NCBI RefSeq assembly: GCF_019393635.1 | Contig: NC_057867.1 | Location: 1,320,527-1,384,526 of the forward strand | Reading direction: 5' to 3' | Length of the DNA: 64,000 nt | Source of the DNA: Dromiciops gliroides | Lineage: Eukaryota > Chordata > Mammalia > Microbiotheria > Microbiotheriidae | Part shown: positions 37,803 through 50,139 of the stretch, in pieces | How positions within the stretch are numbered: the first letter of the stretch is position 1 | Layout of the letters: each line of letters begins with the position of its first letter | The notes under the pieces: generated by a model | The model's database searches: none | Told to the model about the DNA's origin: nothing | What the model saw: the letters and a program-made list of their open reading frames with translations, nothing else | Made by a program: the position numbers and the translations under genes

Positions 37803-40800
37803 CTCTTTCTTTCCCAGGGACTTCAAAGACTGCTTTATTTCAAATGAGGATTGTGGCTCTCTGGATGGGCCGAGGAGGGATGAAGGGGGGGGTTGGGGGG
37901 AGAGAAGAGAAGGGGATAAACATTGATGAAGCATCTGCAATGCTCCAGGCACTGTGCTAAGTAAGCCCTTTACAAATATGATCTCATTTGATCCTCCCAA
38001 CAACCCTGAGAGGTAGGTGTTGTTTTTAATCTCCATTTTACAGAAGAGGAAACTGAGGCAGGCAGAGGTGCCTGCAGGCTGCGGTGGTGGCTTAATCCCA
38101 CCTGCTCCTAGGGCTTGACTGGGTTTCATTTTAGTGCCTCCAGGTAGGAGGTGGGGGAGGGGCATTTCTTTCTTTTCAGGTGCCCCGAGGAATGGAAAGG
38201 AGGAAGATCCAGGCCCAGCATCCCTTTGTCCACCCCCTACCCCCCCCCCCAGGGGTCGAGCAGCTAGGAGCTGACTCTGCTTTTTCCTTTTTTTTCTTTT
38301 ACAAGTGCTCACACATAGACAAAACCCCAAAGCAAAGCATGGCAAACTATGGGGGGGGGGGGGACAACCCACTCTAGAAGCCTGTCTCTTCTCGTTCTGC
38401 CCATTTGTTGGCCTGCCCACAGTAGGCAGCAGAAGCCCTACCCCTTCGATGTCCCAGTATTGGCCTTCAGGAAATACTGGAGAGAAGGAAGGTCCAATGC
38501 TTGGACAGTAGAAAGACTAGGAAGTCCTCTCCCTTTTGGAACCAGGAAATGGTGACTGGGAGAGAAAGTCAGTCGTTTTCCTGGCCAGGGCACCCAGTGC
38601 ACACAGGCCCAGTCTTCAGCTCTGGGCTGTGCCCTCCCACCTCCCCCCACAGTAGCTTTGTGAACAAGGCATCCAGCACCTGGATGCTCGTGGCTGAGGC
38701 CTCTTCCCTTCTCACTGAGGGTTTCTTTTTTATACCAAGGACCTGGGATCTGGTGGGATGTGCAGTCCCCTGAATACTGCTTTAAATCCTGCTTCCCCCC
38801 TCTTCTACCAAGGGGGTGGGGGTTGGGGGTGGGGGTGAAGTTGGTGGGGGGGCAGTTCTGGGTGTGACCATATGCATACACACATAATATATAGCTAACA
38901 TTTAATACATAGCACTTACTATGGGCCAAGGCCATTACAATTATCACATTTGATCCTCACAACAACCCTGGGAGCTAGGTGCTATTATCTCCAGTTTACA
39001 GATAAGGAAACTGGGGTGAGAGAGGTTAAGTGACTTGCCCAAGGTCCCACAGTTAATAAGTGTCCGAGGCTAGATCTGAATTTAGATCTTCCTGACTCGG
39101 CCTAGTACTCTGTCATTTGTAGCACATAGTGTGTGGTCATGTGCATATATTCCACTTAATCCTGGTTCTTCCAATAAGAAAGGGGATACCAGCTATGTCT
39201 TTTACTCTAGCCCCTGACTGAGCTTTGAACTTAGCCTCATCCTGAGACCTGAATGTATTAGACCTCTGACCCCAACCCAGACTGAGGCCAGACCCTGGTA
39301 TCAGACAGTCCCTTAACCATAGTCCCTGAATGAGGCCTCACTGTGGCCTCAGAGTAGGCCCCTCTCCCTGCCACCATCACCAAAAGTCCTGATCTCAAAT
39401 TTGAGTCCTACTCCATGCTCTCAACAGTGCTCTGACCCAATACTGGGCACCAGCCCTCGCTCTGCCTCGAAAGGAGATCTGAGCAAGGCCTCAGACTGAG
39501 CTCTGGTCCAATCCCCTCAACTCAGATGGAGAGCTGATCCTGGGCTGAGCCCTGACACCACGAGTTCAAGGCATCTAGTCCGACGTATCTGCCAAGTGTT
39601 CGAGTGTCTGCTTGAAGACTCCTAGTGAGGGAAGGACCAGCCTGTTCTACCTGGGGCTAGCTCTCATTGTTGGCCTGTCTGTGCCTTTGCGGCCTCCCCC
39701 AGTCTACTGTCCTGCAGGCTAAACTCCAGCACTTCCTTCCCTTGCTCCTCACAGCCTGTTGCTCTTCACCCTCCTTTGCATTTTCTCCAACTTCTCAATG
39801 ACTACCCTAAAAGGTGGTGCCCAGAATGTCCCCAGTCCTCCCACAGGGCCTGTCACACTCCCCCCCACCCCCATTCTGCTATTCTAAATGCTGCTGCTGA
39901 TTCTACTTGACTCCTATTGACCTTGTTGATGGTCATACCGAGGTTGAATTTTTGATCCTAAGTGTGGGTCTCCCAACACCAGATAAGTCTGATCTGGGCC
40001 CCAGGCTCAGTCCTGGCAGCAGACTTGAGGCCAGACCCCTGCTTCGGATATTCCCTGACCTTTGTCCTAGACTGAGTCCAGACCCCAGAATGATGCCTGG
40101 CCCTGAGGTTTGGTTTGGGAGTAAGAACTGAGCCTGTTGTGGATTCAGCTCTAACCCTGGCTGAAGAAGGAGGCCTGGCCCTGGCATGGAGATGCCCCAC
40201 CTCAGATTGAGCCTTCACCCCAGACCAAACCTTGCCTCTGGTTCTGACCCCACAGTGAACCCTGACCCCTGACCCTGGATAGAGAGAGGCCTGAGGCCAG
40301 GTTCAGTATTGTCCCTGACTCCAACTTCAGACTGAGCCTTCTTCCTTAGCACTGTAGCCCAGCCCCTTAACCCTTTGACCTTCATAATGCTGACCTCAGA
40401 AATTCTCTGATGATAATCTGGATTTCAGGCCTAACTCGAGCTTCCTCCTCACTCCTTTTGCTTTTAGGCCTCACTTTGTCCTTCCCTTCACAGTAGGTCC
40501 CAAGGATGCATTGTCTTCCCTTGACCCTTTGTCCATGGGATGTTCATGTGGCTGGGGCCTCAGCCTTGTGTCCCGCTCACCATCTGGCCGTAGCACTCCT
40601 CCCAAGCTGCTGAGCACTGGAGGAAGTTAGACAATGATTTGGACTCTAGATCTCCCACCAATTCCTGTTTTCTTGTTTCAATGAGGGGGAGCCTGCACTG
40701 ACTGCATTTCCTCCAGCCCCCCCTTCCTCCTCCTCCTACTCTTTGGCAGAGGACAAAGTCTCTTCCTTTATGGAGAAAATTCATCTCATTTTTATCTCCC

Positions 40801-41224
40801 CCACTTCTGGAGGAAGAGGCGGTCTCTCCTTCCTAAGGCCAGTCCCTCAATTGCCAGCCTCAATCCCTTCTCCAGGCCTCCCTGTCTTGTCCAGCTTGGT
40901 ACTTTGCGCTCTCCCTCCAGTGGGTCCCTGTCTCTGATTTTAACTCCTTGTGATGGGAGCCACAAAGTGGGTCAGTCTCCCCCAGAGTTAAAACAAAAAC
41001 AACCTTCATTTGATCCTCCCATCCCCTCCAGCCACAATGCCATAACTCTTCTCTTTCCTAGCTAAAGTCCTAGGAAAAGTCCATAGTCACTCACGCTACT
41101 TCCACTTCTTCTGGCATTGTGGCTTCATGAAATAACTCAGTGGCCTTTTCTAGGCCCCTTTCTCCCTTTGCTCTCTCCTTGTTGCAGGCTCTGTACTGGC
41201 TTGTCTTCTCTCCTTTCTCTCCCA

Positions 41225-41390
41225 TCTCTTTTTTTTTTTTTTTTTTTGGTGAGACAATTGGGGCCAAGTGACTTGCCCAAGGTCATACAGCTAGTTAAGT
41301 GTCAAGTCTCTGAGGCTGGACCTGAACTCAGGTCCTCCTGAATCCAGGGCCAGCACTCTATCCACTGCACCACCTAGCTGCCCCTCCCAT
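41225..41390 (-). mobile_element. tRNA-type SINE with target-site duplication
   Basis: Reverse copy with a 19-base T run, flanked by ctcccatct on both sides. Confidence 0.9.
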
Positions 41391-41394
41391 CTTC

Positions 41395-41975
41395 TCTTTA
41401 CAGGTGATTTATAAATCTTTCCAACTCTGACCCTCATTCTCTTTCTTGAACTCCAGTTCTGCTGGACCTCACTTAAATGGCCTATTGGCATCAGTGCCAA
41501 CAGGTCCCAAAGAGACCTTCCCCTTCCTCTTGAAGTCATTAACTTCTCTCTACTCAGCCCTTTTCTTGGACACCGGTAATAGCCTCTACATTGGTCTCCT
41601 TTCCAATCTGTCCTCCATACTGACCAAAAGAAGTACCCAAAGGCCTAGGCCTGCCTCAGCCTCCATCCAATATTCTTTCGTGTCCTACCTCGCCTCCTCA
41701 CCTCACCTTTGTCTTTTTTGTGATGTCCCACCTTCCATCCCCACACCCTTGACCAGGTGGGCCTCCTCTGTCCCCCTTCTCAGCTCTGGCTTTCTGAAGC
41801 TTCCACTTGCTACAAGGCTCAGTTCAGTTCCTCTGGGAAACCTTGGATCTCTCCAGGCCTCTCAGCTGAACTTGAATCGATTCAGTGGACTCCTGGTTTG
41901 GTTTTTGTAATGCCCTCAGCACCCAGCACAGGGCCTCACCCCTAGCAGGCACTTAGCCAGTGTTTCTTGAAGTGA
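41395..41975 (+). mobile_element. L2-like LINE 3' fragment
   Basis: Phrases 'tacattggtctcctttccaa', 'agcttccacttgctacaagg' and the end 'ccctagcaggcacttagcca' follow the L2 3' order. It is diverged. Confidence 0.55.
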
Positions 41976-42354
41976 ATTGGTTGTGAGCACCATTGTTCCT
42001 AGTCCTGCACTGAGTCCTTGGCCCCGGCTTTTGTGGGGAGAGATGCTGCAGGGGAAGATCGTGGAGCCGGGAAAAGCCACCCCGGTAGCCCTGCTTTGCC
42101 AGCCTCTCCCTCCTCCCATCGCCCAAGGACTCTTCAGGCAGAACACTGCCCTTGTGTCTAAGGCTCTTGGGAACTTTTCAAACAGATTGACCTTGTGAAA
42201 GGGAACCTGAGGGAGGGGGAGAGAGCACAGAGTGGGACAGCAGGCCTGGGCAAAGGCAAGGTAGGTGGCTAGGGGCTCAGGGCCCCACTGGGTACAGGAC
42301 CGATTCTAGCCTTCTTCCTCCAGTTCCTTCCTCCTTGAGGCCTGGCTTCCTCTT

Positions 42355-42455
42355 TCCCTGCTGAGTCAGGGGGTTGACCCAGAGATGGGGGCAAAGCGGA
42401 TGGAGGCAGGGCTTTAAAACCTGGGAGTTCCCTCCTTCCCTTCCAACTGGTCACC
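42355..42455 (+). promoter_or_regulatory. Probable CFP promoter region
   Basis: It contains an AP-1/MARE half-type site ctgctgagtcag (about 42358-42369) and a TATA-like ctttaaaac (42412-42420) some 40 bases before the ATG. If the TATA-like box is used, the 5' UTR would be very short. An upstream non-coding exon is the alternative. Confidence 0.35.
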
Positions 42456-45063
42456 ATGGCCTTCAGCCCCAACTGTCCTAGGCTCCCCAAACCGCTGCTG
42501 CTGCTGCTACTCCTCATCTTCCTTTCACCCCATGGGGCAGGTAACCTGGACCCTGTCCCTTGCAGAGGCCCAGTCTTCCTCTTCTTCCTCTCTGCCCACA
42601 TTCCCTTCCAGAAGCTCCTGCCTTCTCCCCAGTTGTCCCCCTTGCAGTCTAGTCTCCCCAGCTCTCCCAGTATAGGTGACGTGTGCGCTGTGTTCTCTGG
42701 CGTAGGCAGGGAGACTGGGCGCTGCTTCTCCAACTTTGAGGAGGCTTCCAGCCAATGCCAAGGGCTCCTGGGCGAGGGTGTCAGCAAGGATGCCTGCTGC
42801 CTCAATGCTGCCCACGGCTTCCAGATCCCAGGGAGCCAAATCTGCCAGGCCTGCGGGTGAGGGGGTGTCCGGGCCAGGTTTCCACCAGCTTCTTGGTGGG
42901 GCACACGGCCATTGCAAAGAGAGGGCCGGGGGGAGGGAGGCAAAAGGAAAGGGAGGGAAGAGGAGCAGGGCAACACACTGGGGCAGAGAGGTGGAGGGAG
43001 AACCGAGGTCTACCAAGACAACAAGCAAGAAGGCGGAGCTAGAAACTCTGATGAGAAAAACTGCACAGGCACTCAATGAATTCCACCTGCAAGAGGTTCC
43101 CGGAAAAGCTCTGAGCTGTGGGAAGGCCAGGCAGCTTCTGGGGCTTCTGGCCCAGTGACCTCACCTTCATACCCCAGGGCCCCTCGATGGTCACCGTGGT
43201 CGGCCTGGTCCCCGTGTTCTGTGTCCTGCACAGAGGGCTCCCAGCTGCGGCATCAACGGTGCCTGGGCCAGGGAGGCCTGTGCCCCGGGGAGATGCAGCC
43301 TGGGAGCCTTCGTTGGGAGCTCCAGGCATGTGAGAACCAGGACTGTTGCCCAGGTGAGTGAGGCCCAGGGAAGCCATTGAGGGGAAGGGATAGGAGGATA
43401 GAGCCTGGCTTCTGACCCCAGGTCCCCTTGTCTGTCCATCTCTCAGAGGCTGGTGGTTGGTCTGCCTGGGGTCCGTGGACTGTGTGCTCTGTCACCTGTG
43501 CCCAGGGTTTGCGGAGCCGCCGAAGGACCTGTGACCGCCCAGTCCCAAAGTGTGGGGGCAGCTGCTCTGGTGGGGAAACTGACACTGAGCCATGTGATAC
43601 AGAAACCCTTTGTCCCAGTGAGTGCCCTGCCCTGCTTTGCCCAGCCCATGACGTGCCCAGCAAGGGCAGGCTGTGTATGACATGCTCCTTTTTCCTTTCA
43701 GCACATGGGGCCTGGGCAGCCTGGGGGTCTTGGGGACCCTGCTCAGCTTCGTGTCATGGGGGAGCCCAGGCCCCTACCCAACACAGAAGCAGAACATGCT
43801 CTTCTCCAGCCCCCTCAGTCCAGCCCCCAGGGAACCCCTGTCCTGGCCAGGCCTATGAGCAGCGGGGCTGTGAGGGTGTCCCACCATGCCCTGGTATGTA
43901 GTGGGGAGAATTAGGGTTTATCTGGGCTGGGCCCAGTTTCCCTTCCTTCCTACCCCCCTCCCATCTTTTCTGTTATTTTCTCCCTCCTGTCTCTCCCCCA
44001 CCCCTTGCCCCTTCTCCCTGGGTTCAGGCTTATCCTCTCTGTTCCTGCCCCTACAGTGGAGGGTGGCTGGGGCCCCTGGGGGCCTACTAGCCCCTGCTCA
44101 GTGACCTGTGGCCTGGGTCGGATCCGCGAGCAGAGGTTGTGCAACCACCCCCCACCTCAGCATGGAGGTGCACCCTGTGCTGGAGATGCCACCCGTGATG
44201 GCCTGTGCATCACAGGCCAGCCTTGCCCAGTCGATGGTCACTGGAGTCCCTGGGGGGCCTGGGAGCCATGTGCCCGGCTCCCAATCTCCAGCATCGCGTG
44301 TCAGCATGTGCCAGGCCAGCAGCAGCGCTCTCGGGTGTGTGAGGGTCGGCTGCACAATGGCCGGCGGTGCACGGGCCGCTTCCAGGAGACCCGTCATTGT
44401 TACAACATTCACCTGTGCCCCTGTAAGTAGCCTCTTCCTTTGTGGGCTGGCTCTGGCTAGCTCGCTGACAAGCTTCTGAGCCAGCCTGTTCTCCTTTTCC
44501 TCAGTGGATGGCTACTGGACAGCCTGGGGGCCCTGGGGGCTCTGCACGCCCCCTTGTGGGCCCTCTCCCACCCGCTCTAGACAGCGTCTCTGCACTGCCA
44601 AGTTGCCTGCTTACCCGTGAGTGGGGGACCCACCTCAAGAAAGAGGAAGGGCACTTCTTAGGGGAGTTCAGGCCTCAAGAAGGAGAGGGTAGGGTGAGGG
44701 GTCTTCTTGAGGCTACAGGGCCAAGAAGCTGGAAATGTTGCCCCCTGTGAGGCCTCACTGCATGGGTCAGCTGGCATGGGCCCATGCCCTGTGGTGGCAT
44801 TGGCATAGCTGAGCCACTGAGGAAGGACAGTTAGTTAGGGCTTGGACTGATAGAAACAAAGGAGCTCATGCATGTGTCCATATGTCCTGTCATCTAGGCC
44901 CACAGTGACCATGGTGGAAGGCCAAGGTGAGAGGAATGTGACATTCTGGGGAAGCCCAAGGCCCCGATGCTCCGAGCTGCAGGGGCAAAAGGTGAAGGTG
45001 GAGGAGAAGAAGGAGTGCTTGCACCCTCCGCCCTGCACAGATCCCCTGGCGGAGGGAGCCTGA
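42456..45063 (+). CDS. CFP: CFP, complement factor properdin
   Basis: Eight coding exons: 42456-42540, 42676-42856, 43178-43353, 43447-43617, 43702-43893, 44057-44422, 44505-44616 and 44898-45063 (TGA). They are in frame, 482 aa (human 469). A signal peptide ([20 protein letters not shown]…) leads into the N-terminal TGFb-binding-like domain with [11 protein letters not shown]. Thrombospondin type-1 repeats follow: [66 protein letters not shown] and [14 protein letters not shown]. The last repeat ends [20 protein letters not shown], where the N-glycan acceptor Asn lies in NVT. Trp residues for C-mannosylation are kept. Properdin is secreted, oligomerises and stabilises the alternative-pathway C3 convertase. 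TSR4 and TSR5 share one exon here. Confidence 0.96.
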
Positions 45064-45165
45064 GCCCCTGTCCTGTGTGCCACGCTCATGCTGGGGGAGG
45101 GATCATGGGAAGGGGGGGGGGAATTCCTTTCCCCATAGAACAAAGGCTTGCTAAGCCCCACTTCC

Positions 45166-45171
45166 AATAAA
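45166..45171 (+). terminator. CFP polyadenylation signal AATAAA
   Basis: A canonical hexamer about 100 bases after the CFP stop codon (cttccaataaacaaaag). Confidence 0.85.
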
Positions 45172-45261
45172 CAAAAGTCTCCCAGCTCAAGGTCTGACTT
45201 AAGGTCTGAGGGGAATGGGGCTGGAGTGGGGCAGGGTAGGGTCTGGCCTGAGCTCAGAGAG

Positions 45262-45306
<45 letters not shown>
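45262..45306. repeat. (GT)n microsatellite
   Basis: An alternating GT run of about 42 bases just downstream of CFP, with a smaller run and a GA run after it. Confidence 0.95.
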
Positions 45307-45307
<1 letters not shown>

Positions 45308-45789
45308 TGAGCTTAGAGGTGTGTGTCTGTGTGAGAGAGAGAGCCAGCATTTATGAACCCTGACTGTGTTCTGGGTGCTGGGGATGTGGAAACAAAGATG
45401 GAATCCTCTCTCCCTGATCTCAAGTTGCTTACAGGGGGGACCATCCCATGCATGTATTAGGAGACACATGACAGTCACACATGGTGGTGTCATGCTGGAG
45501 CTAGCTTTTGGCAAGGCTGCCTTGGAGCTGCTTATAGGACAGACGGTTGAAAATGACCAGCAGGCACTTGGTGATGCTGGTTTGGGGAGCTTAGGATGGA
45601 TCCTGGAGCTGGATAGAGAGATCTTTGTAAAGATGCTATATAGGGGAAAAAAGATGCTATGTAGGAAGAGAAGAGGTTTCAAGATCAAGCTAGGGGTGGG
45701 ACATAGACAGTTGAGCCAGCAAATGCAGCAGGAGAGGGTTGTCAGCAGCGTCTGCTGCTGCAAGTCAAGAAGTCAAAAAGTCAAAAAGG

Positions 45790-45968
45790 ATGGGGTTTGG
45801 GGGCCAGCTAGGTGGCGCAGTGGATAAAGCACTGGCCTTGGATTTAGGAGGACCTGAGTTCAAATCTGGCCTCAGATACTTGACACTTACTAGCTGTGTG
45901 ACCCTGGGCAAGTCACTTAACCCTCATTGCCCTACAAAACAAAACAAAAAAAACCAAAAAGGATGGGG
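45790..45968 (+). mobile_element. tRNA-type SINE with target-site duplication
   Basis: Forward copy (from about 45802) flanked by aaaaaggatgggg on both sides. The tail is 'acaaaacaaaacaaaaaaaa'. Confidence 0.93.
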
Positions 45969-46854
45969 ATTGAGAAAAGGCCATTGGATTAAGAGATGAC
46001 TTGAGAGACAGCACTTTCAGCCAAGCTCTTGATGTTTGTCTCTTAAAGGAGACTAGGTAGAGAAGGATAGTTTGTTGGCATGGTAAGGTCTGGTGAGGTT
46101 TTTTAAGGGCAGCAGGGAAAGTGTCAGTAGCTAGAGTTAGGTTGAAAATTAAGGAGAACAGAGAGACAATTAGGGCAAGCTTCTTGAAGTGATGGAAAGG
46201 TATAGGAGCCAAGACCCAAGTAGGATGGGCCATGGCAAGGAGAAGGGACATTTCTTTACTAGAACCTGAAGGTGTGTGTGTATGTGGGGGGTGATGTCAA
46301 GGCCTTGTGCCATGTAGCATGGGGGAGAAGAGGGATTTTGAATGGCCTCTCTTTTCTCAAGAACGTAGGGGGCTTAGAGATCCTTAGTAAGAGAGTGCCA
46401 GGCTTGATGAGAGAGAAGTCTTGAGTAACTGCTGTGGAAAGTGGAGGGAGGGGTGAAAGTATGACCTTGGTATGGGGAAGTCCCAGTTGAGATATAACCA
46501 GTTTGTTCCCCTGTTTACACTTCCCCCTTCTTATTCCTCTCTCCCTCAGCCCTTCCTCCTTCCCACTTCTCTTTCCCCTTCCCATCACACACATTTCATC
46601 CCTCCCAAATACCCACTCTGCCAGTGCCAGGACCCAGAGATGGGCATTGAATTTGGAGACATGAGACTCTGCCACTGATTGGCCTCAATTTTCCCCACTG
46701 TCAAATGAAAACAGTTGCACCTGGTGGTTTCTTCGACCCTGTGTTGTTCCGGTGTTTTCCAGTACCCTGGCCAAGGTTGGCCATCAGCACATGTGCGTGT
46801 TGATAAGGGATCAAGGCATCATATTTTGAACTGGAAGGGGCCATTTAGAAGAGT

Positions 46855-47040
46855 CCAACCCCAATTTGGGATTGGGTCCCAGACCTCCTGACTTCCAGGG
46901 CTCTGTTCAGTGCACCATGCTGGGGTCATTATCATTCTCCTCATTTTATAGGTGAGGAAACTGAGGCAGGAATGCCATGCCCACAGTCACATAGCTAGTA
47001 AAGGCTGGAGTCAGGACTCAGGAGAGGTCTTTTGGTTACA
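46855..47040 (+). repeat. MIR-like repeat
   Basis: 'catcctcattttataggtgag' type text ('attttataggtgaggaaact', 'cacagtcacatagctagtaa'). It is diverged. The flanking 45970-46850 shows no gene. Confidence 0.5.
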
Positions 47041-47439
47041 GGTTGTTGTCTCATTAGGAAGATTCCTCTGAGGCCTGTCACCAGCCCTGGGGAAGCACAC
47101 TGGGAGTAGAGACAGCAGGGTGAAGTTGGGAAGAATTTTGGATTGGGAGTTGGAAAACCCCAGATGAAATGGTGGCTTTTGCAGCTTAGGCAAGCCCCTT
47201 TCCCTCTAGGATTTTTTGGTTTCCTCATTAACAAAACCATTGGCTTGGATTAGATCTCTGAGGGCCTTTTTAGCTCTGAACAGTTGGATCCTGTGTGGCT
47301 AGCCACAGGAGGACAGAGGTTTGTGTTCCTAGTGTTTATATATGCATTTAATCTCTTCCCAATCCCAGGAAGTGCAGGGACACATTCTAATTTCCTCTCG
47401 AATCCTTAGTTCCCTTGTCCTGTCTTAATCAGTGGTCAA

Positions 47440-48150
47440 AAAATACACACTGACAAACTCAAAGCAGGAATTACAAACTATTAACAACCATAGGAAAGAA
47501 TGTTCGAAATCACTAATAAAGGGAGAAATGCTCATGGAAGCACCTCTGTGGTCTTATGTGACACCCAACAAATTGGCAAAGATGCCAAAACATGAGAATA
47601 GTCAATGTTGGAGAAACATAGGCATACTGGTGCATTTTTGGTGGGGCTGTGACTCAGTATGACCATTTTGGAAAGTAATTTAGAATTATGTAAATCGAGT
47701 GACTAAAAAATACACACCCTTTTGGACCCAAAGATTATACCCCAAGGAGGCCAAAGATAAGTAGAAAGTTCTCACATATTCAAAAAAATCTATAGCAGCA
47801 TTTTATGTGACAGCAAAAAATGGAAAGCAAAGTAGATAGATGTCCATCTACTGGGGCATGGCTAAACAAACTGGTATATGATGTCATGGAATCTTAATGT
47901 GTTGTAAGAAATGATGAGAGCCCAGAAAACAATGTACACCTTCCCTAACACTCACTCTTCTTTCCATGGATATGAAACATTGTATAATTGTCAGATGTTT
48001 TAGATATATTGATTGGTTTTGCTTATTTTTCTCTTCTTCCTCTTTTTCTTTAAAACATATTATGTTATATGGGATAGTTCTCTGGGAGTTGCGGGATACT
48101 GGGAGAAATTCTGGCGAGGTTAAAAAAGATCAATAAAAATGATTTTTTAA
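47440..48150 (+). mobile_element. L1-lineage 3' end
   Basis: Plus-strand ORF2-derived text (caaattggcaaagatgccaa, tgttggagaaacataggcat, ggtggggctgtgactcagta) is followed by the 3' UTR ending 'gatcaataaaaatgattttt'. It is 5'-truncated. Confidence 0.75.
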
Positions 48151-48966
48151 AAAGTCAACCCTTATTGCGTGTCTACTGTGGGGGAATCAGAGAACAAGAA
48201 GATTCTAGATGGAAGTTCTAGAAGGAAGGTTCTAGATGGAGTAAAGGGATTTGAACTTAGACTTGGACCCTTATTTCCATCTCTAGGCCCCAGTTTTGTC
48301 TTCTGTGAAATGAGGGGATTTGAACCAGCTGAGCCTAGTCTCCCCTGACCCTTGGTCCTTTCCTCTTTCTCTGGACCTCATTTTTGTCCTCTGTAGAATG
48401 ATTGGGGGTGGGGAGGGAGGACCAGGTGATAGCTAAGATTATTCCAACTATTTTAGCTCTCCTGGCTTCAGTTTCTTCCTCTGCAAAATGATGGAATTGA
48501 GCTACATGATGTAGTGTAGTGGTGTGACATATAAAAAGTTCAAAAGACATACTTTCTGGGGAATTAATAATTTCATTAATTATGGTTAGTGGATAATTAA
48601 TAAAAGGATGGTCATTGAACCACAGATGGATCACGGCAACCTATTGACACATAGGCTCTTGGAAAAGTGGGTGTTCCTCACACACCCAACTGGGTGAAGT
48701 AATCTATTTAATCTGGGCAGTAAATGAGCCTAACACTCATCAAAATTGGCTCAAAGAGCTCAATCTCATTAGAATTGGCTGAAGGAGGGAATAACTCAAT
48801 TGGGTGGAGTAATCTCTCTAACCCTGCAGGAAAATAGAAGGGGAAGGGGATAAAGAGGGGCAAAAGAAGGAAGGACAGAGTGGGGGAGGGGACAGACAGA
48901 AGCAAATCCCTTTTGAAGAGTGATAGGATGAAAGAAGATGGATAATTGAATAAATATCATGGGGAA

Positions 48967-49685
48967 GGGAATAGGATGGAAGGGAAACAGTTAACAGTAG
49001 TAATCATGAAAAAGAGAAAAGGGGAAAAATTATACAAAACATATTTATAGCAACTTTTTGTGGTGGCTAAGAATTGAGAATCGGGGGCAGCTAGGTGGTG
49101 CAGTGGATAGAGCACTGGCCCTGGATTCGGGAGGACCTGAGTTCAAATTCAGCCTCAGACACTTAACACTTACTAGCTGTGTGACCCTGGACAAGTCACT
49201 TAACCCCAATTGCCCCACCAAAAAAAAAATAATTGAGAATCAGGGGAATGTCCATCAACTGAGGAATGAGGGAAGAAGCTGTGGTATATGATTGTGGTGG
49301 AATGGTCTTGTGCTATAGGAAATGACACACAGGAAAACCTGGAAAGACTCATGAACTGATGCATACTGAAGTGAGCAGAGCTGGGAGGACAGGGAATAGG
49401 ATGGAAGGGAAACAGTTAACAATAGTAATCATGAAAAAGAGAAAGGGGGGAAAATTGTACAAAACATATTTATAGCAACTCTTGGTGGAGGCTAAGAATT
49501 GAGAATCAAGGGAATGTCCATCAATTGCGGAATGATGGAAAAAGCTGTGCTATATGATTGTAGTGGAATGGTCTTGTGCTACAGGAAATGACAAACAGGA
49601 TGATCCCCCCCAAACCTGGAAAGACTAATGAACATCGATGTATAGTGAAGTGAGAAGAGCTGGGAGGACATTGTGCATAGTGACA
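48967..49685 (+). repeat. Tandemly duplicated L1 3' segment, SINE in the first copy only
   Basis: The text starting 'agggaataggatggaaggga' at about 48967 recurs at about 49391. Both copies continue in parallel through 'caaaacatatttatagcaac' and 'ctaagaattgagaatc' to 'gtggaatggtcttgtgct'. Copy 1 contains a forward SINE (49084-49225) flanked by aattgagaatc. Copy 2 is empty at that site. Confidence 0.88.
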
Positions 49686-50135
49686 GCAGTATTGTTCAAT
49701 GAGCAATTGTGAATAACTTAACTACTCTCAGCAATGCAATGATCCAAGACAATCCCAAGGAACTAATGAGGAAGCTTACCATTCACCCCCATAGAAAGAA
49801 CTGATAAAAAGAACACTTGTGGATTGTACATATATAACCTGGTTGCGATCTTGTGGAGGGGGGAGGGAAGGGAGGGAGGGAGAAAAATTTAGAACTCTCA
49901 ATCTTATGAAAATGAATGTTGAGGGGCAGCTAGGTGGCACAATGGATAAAGCACCAGCCCTGGATTCAGGAGTACCTGAGTTCAAATCCAGCCTCAGACA
50001 CTTGACACTTACTAGCTGTGTGACCCTGGGCAAGTCACTTAACCCCCATTGCCCTGCAAAAAAAAAAAAAAAGAAAGAAAATGAATGTTGAAAACTACCC
50101 TTACATGTAACTGGAAAAAATAAAATAAATGTCTA
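49686..50135 (+). mobile_element. L1-lineage 3' terminus with nested SINE
   Basis: The L1 3' UTR continues (agcaatgcaatgatccaaga … cttacatgtaactggaaaaa, aataaaataaatg). A forward SINE at about 49921-50085 interrupts it, flanked by aaaatgaatgttga on both sides. Confidence 0.88.
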
Positions 50136-50139
50136 TTGC

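Larger units (their letters stand above)
37803..42355. other. ELK1 3' flank and ELK1-CFP intergenic region
   Basis: No coding exon was recognised. It probably begins with the ELK1 3' UTR, but no clear AATAAA on the plus strand follows the stop codon nearby, so the transcript end is unknown. MIR-like repeats are at about 37930-38080 and 38885-39115. The stretch 39200-40400 is full of short 'gacctga/ccctgac/gaggcc' phrases with no clear period. Confidence 0.45.

Noticed and set aside
37803-42355. Search for a gene between ELK1 and CFP, including frames at 39907-40218 and 42269-42976
   Set aside because: No frame shows a recognisable family. The last overlaps the CFP first exon on the other strand, and the others lie in phrase-repetitive intergenic DNA.
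45254-45763. His-Thr and Cys-Val repeat frames next to CFP (and at 61553, 63102)
   Set aside because: They are translations of CA/GT microsatellites.
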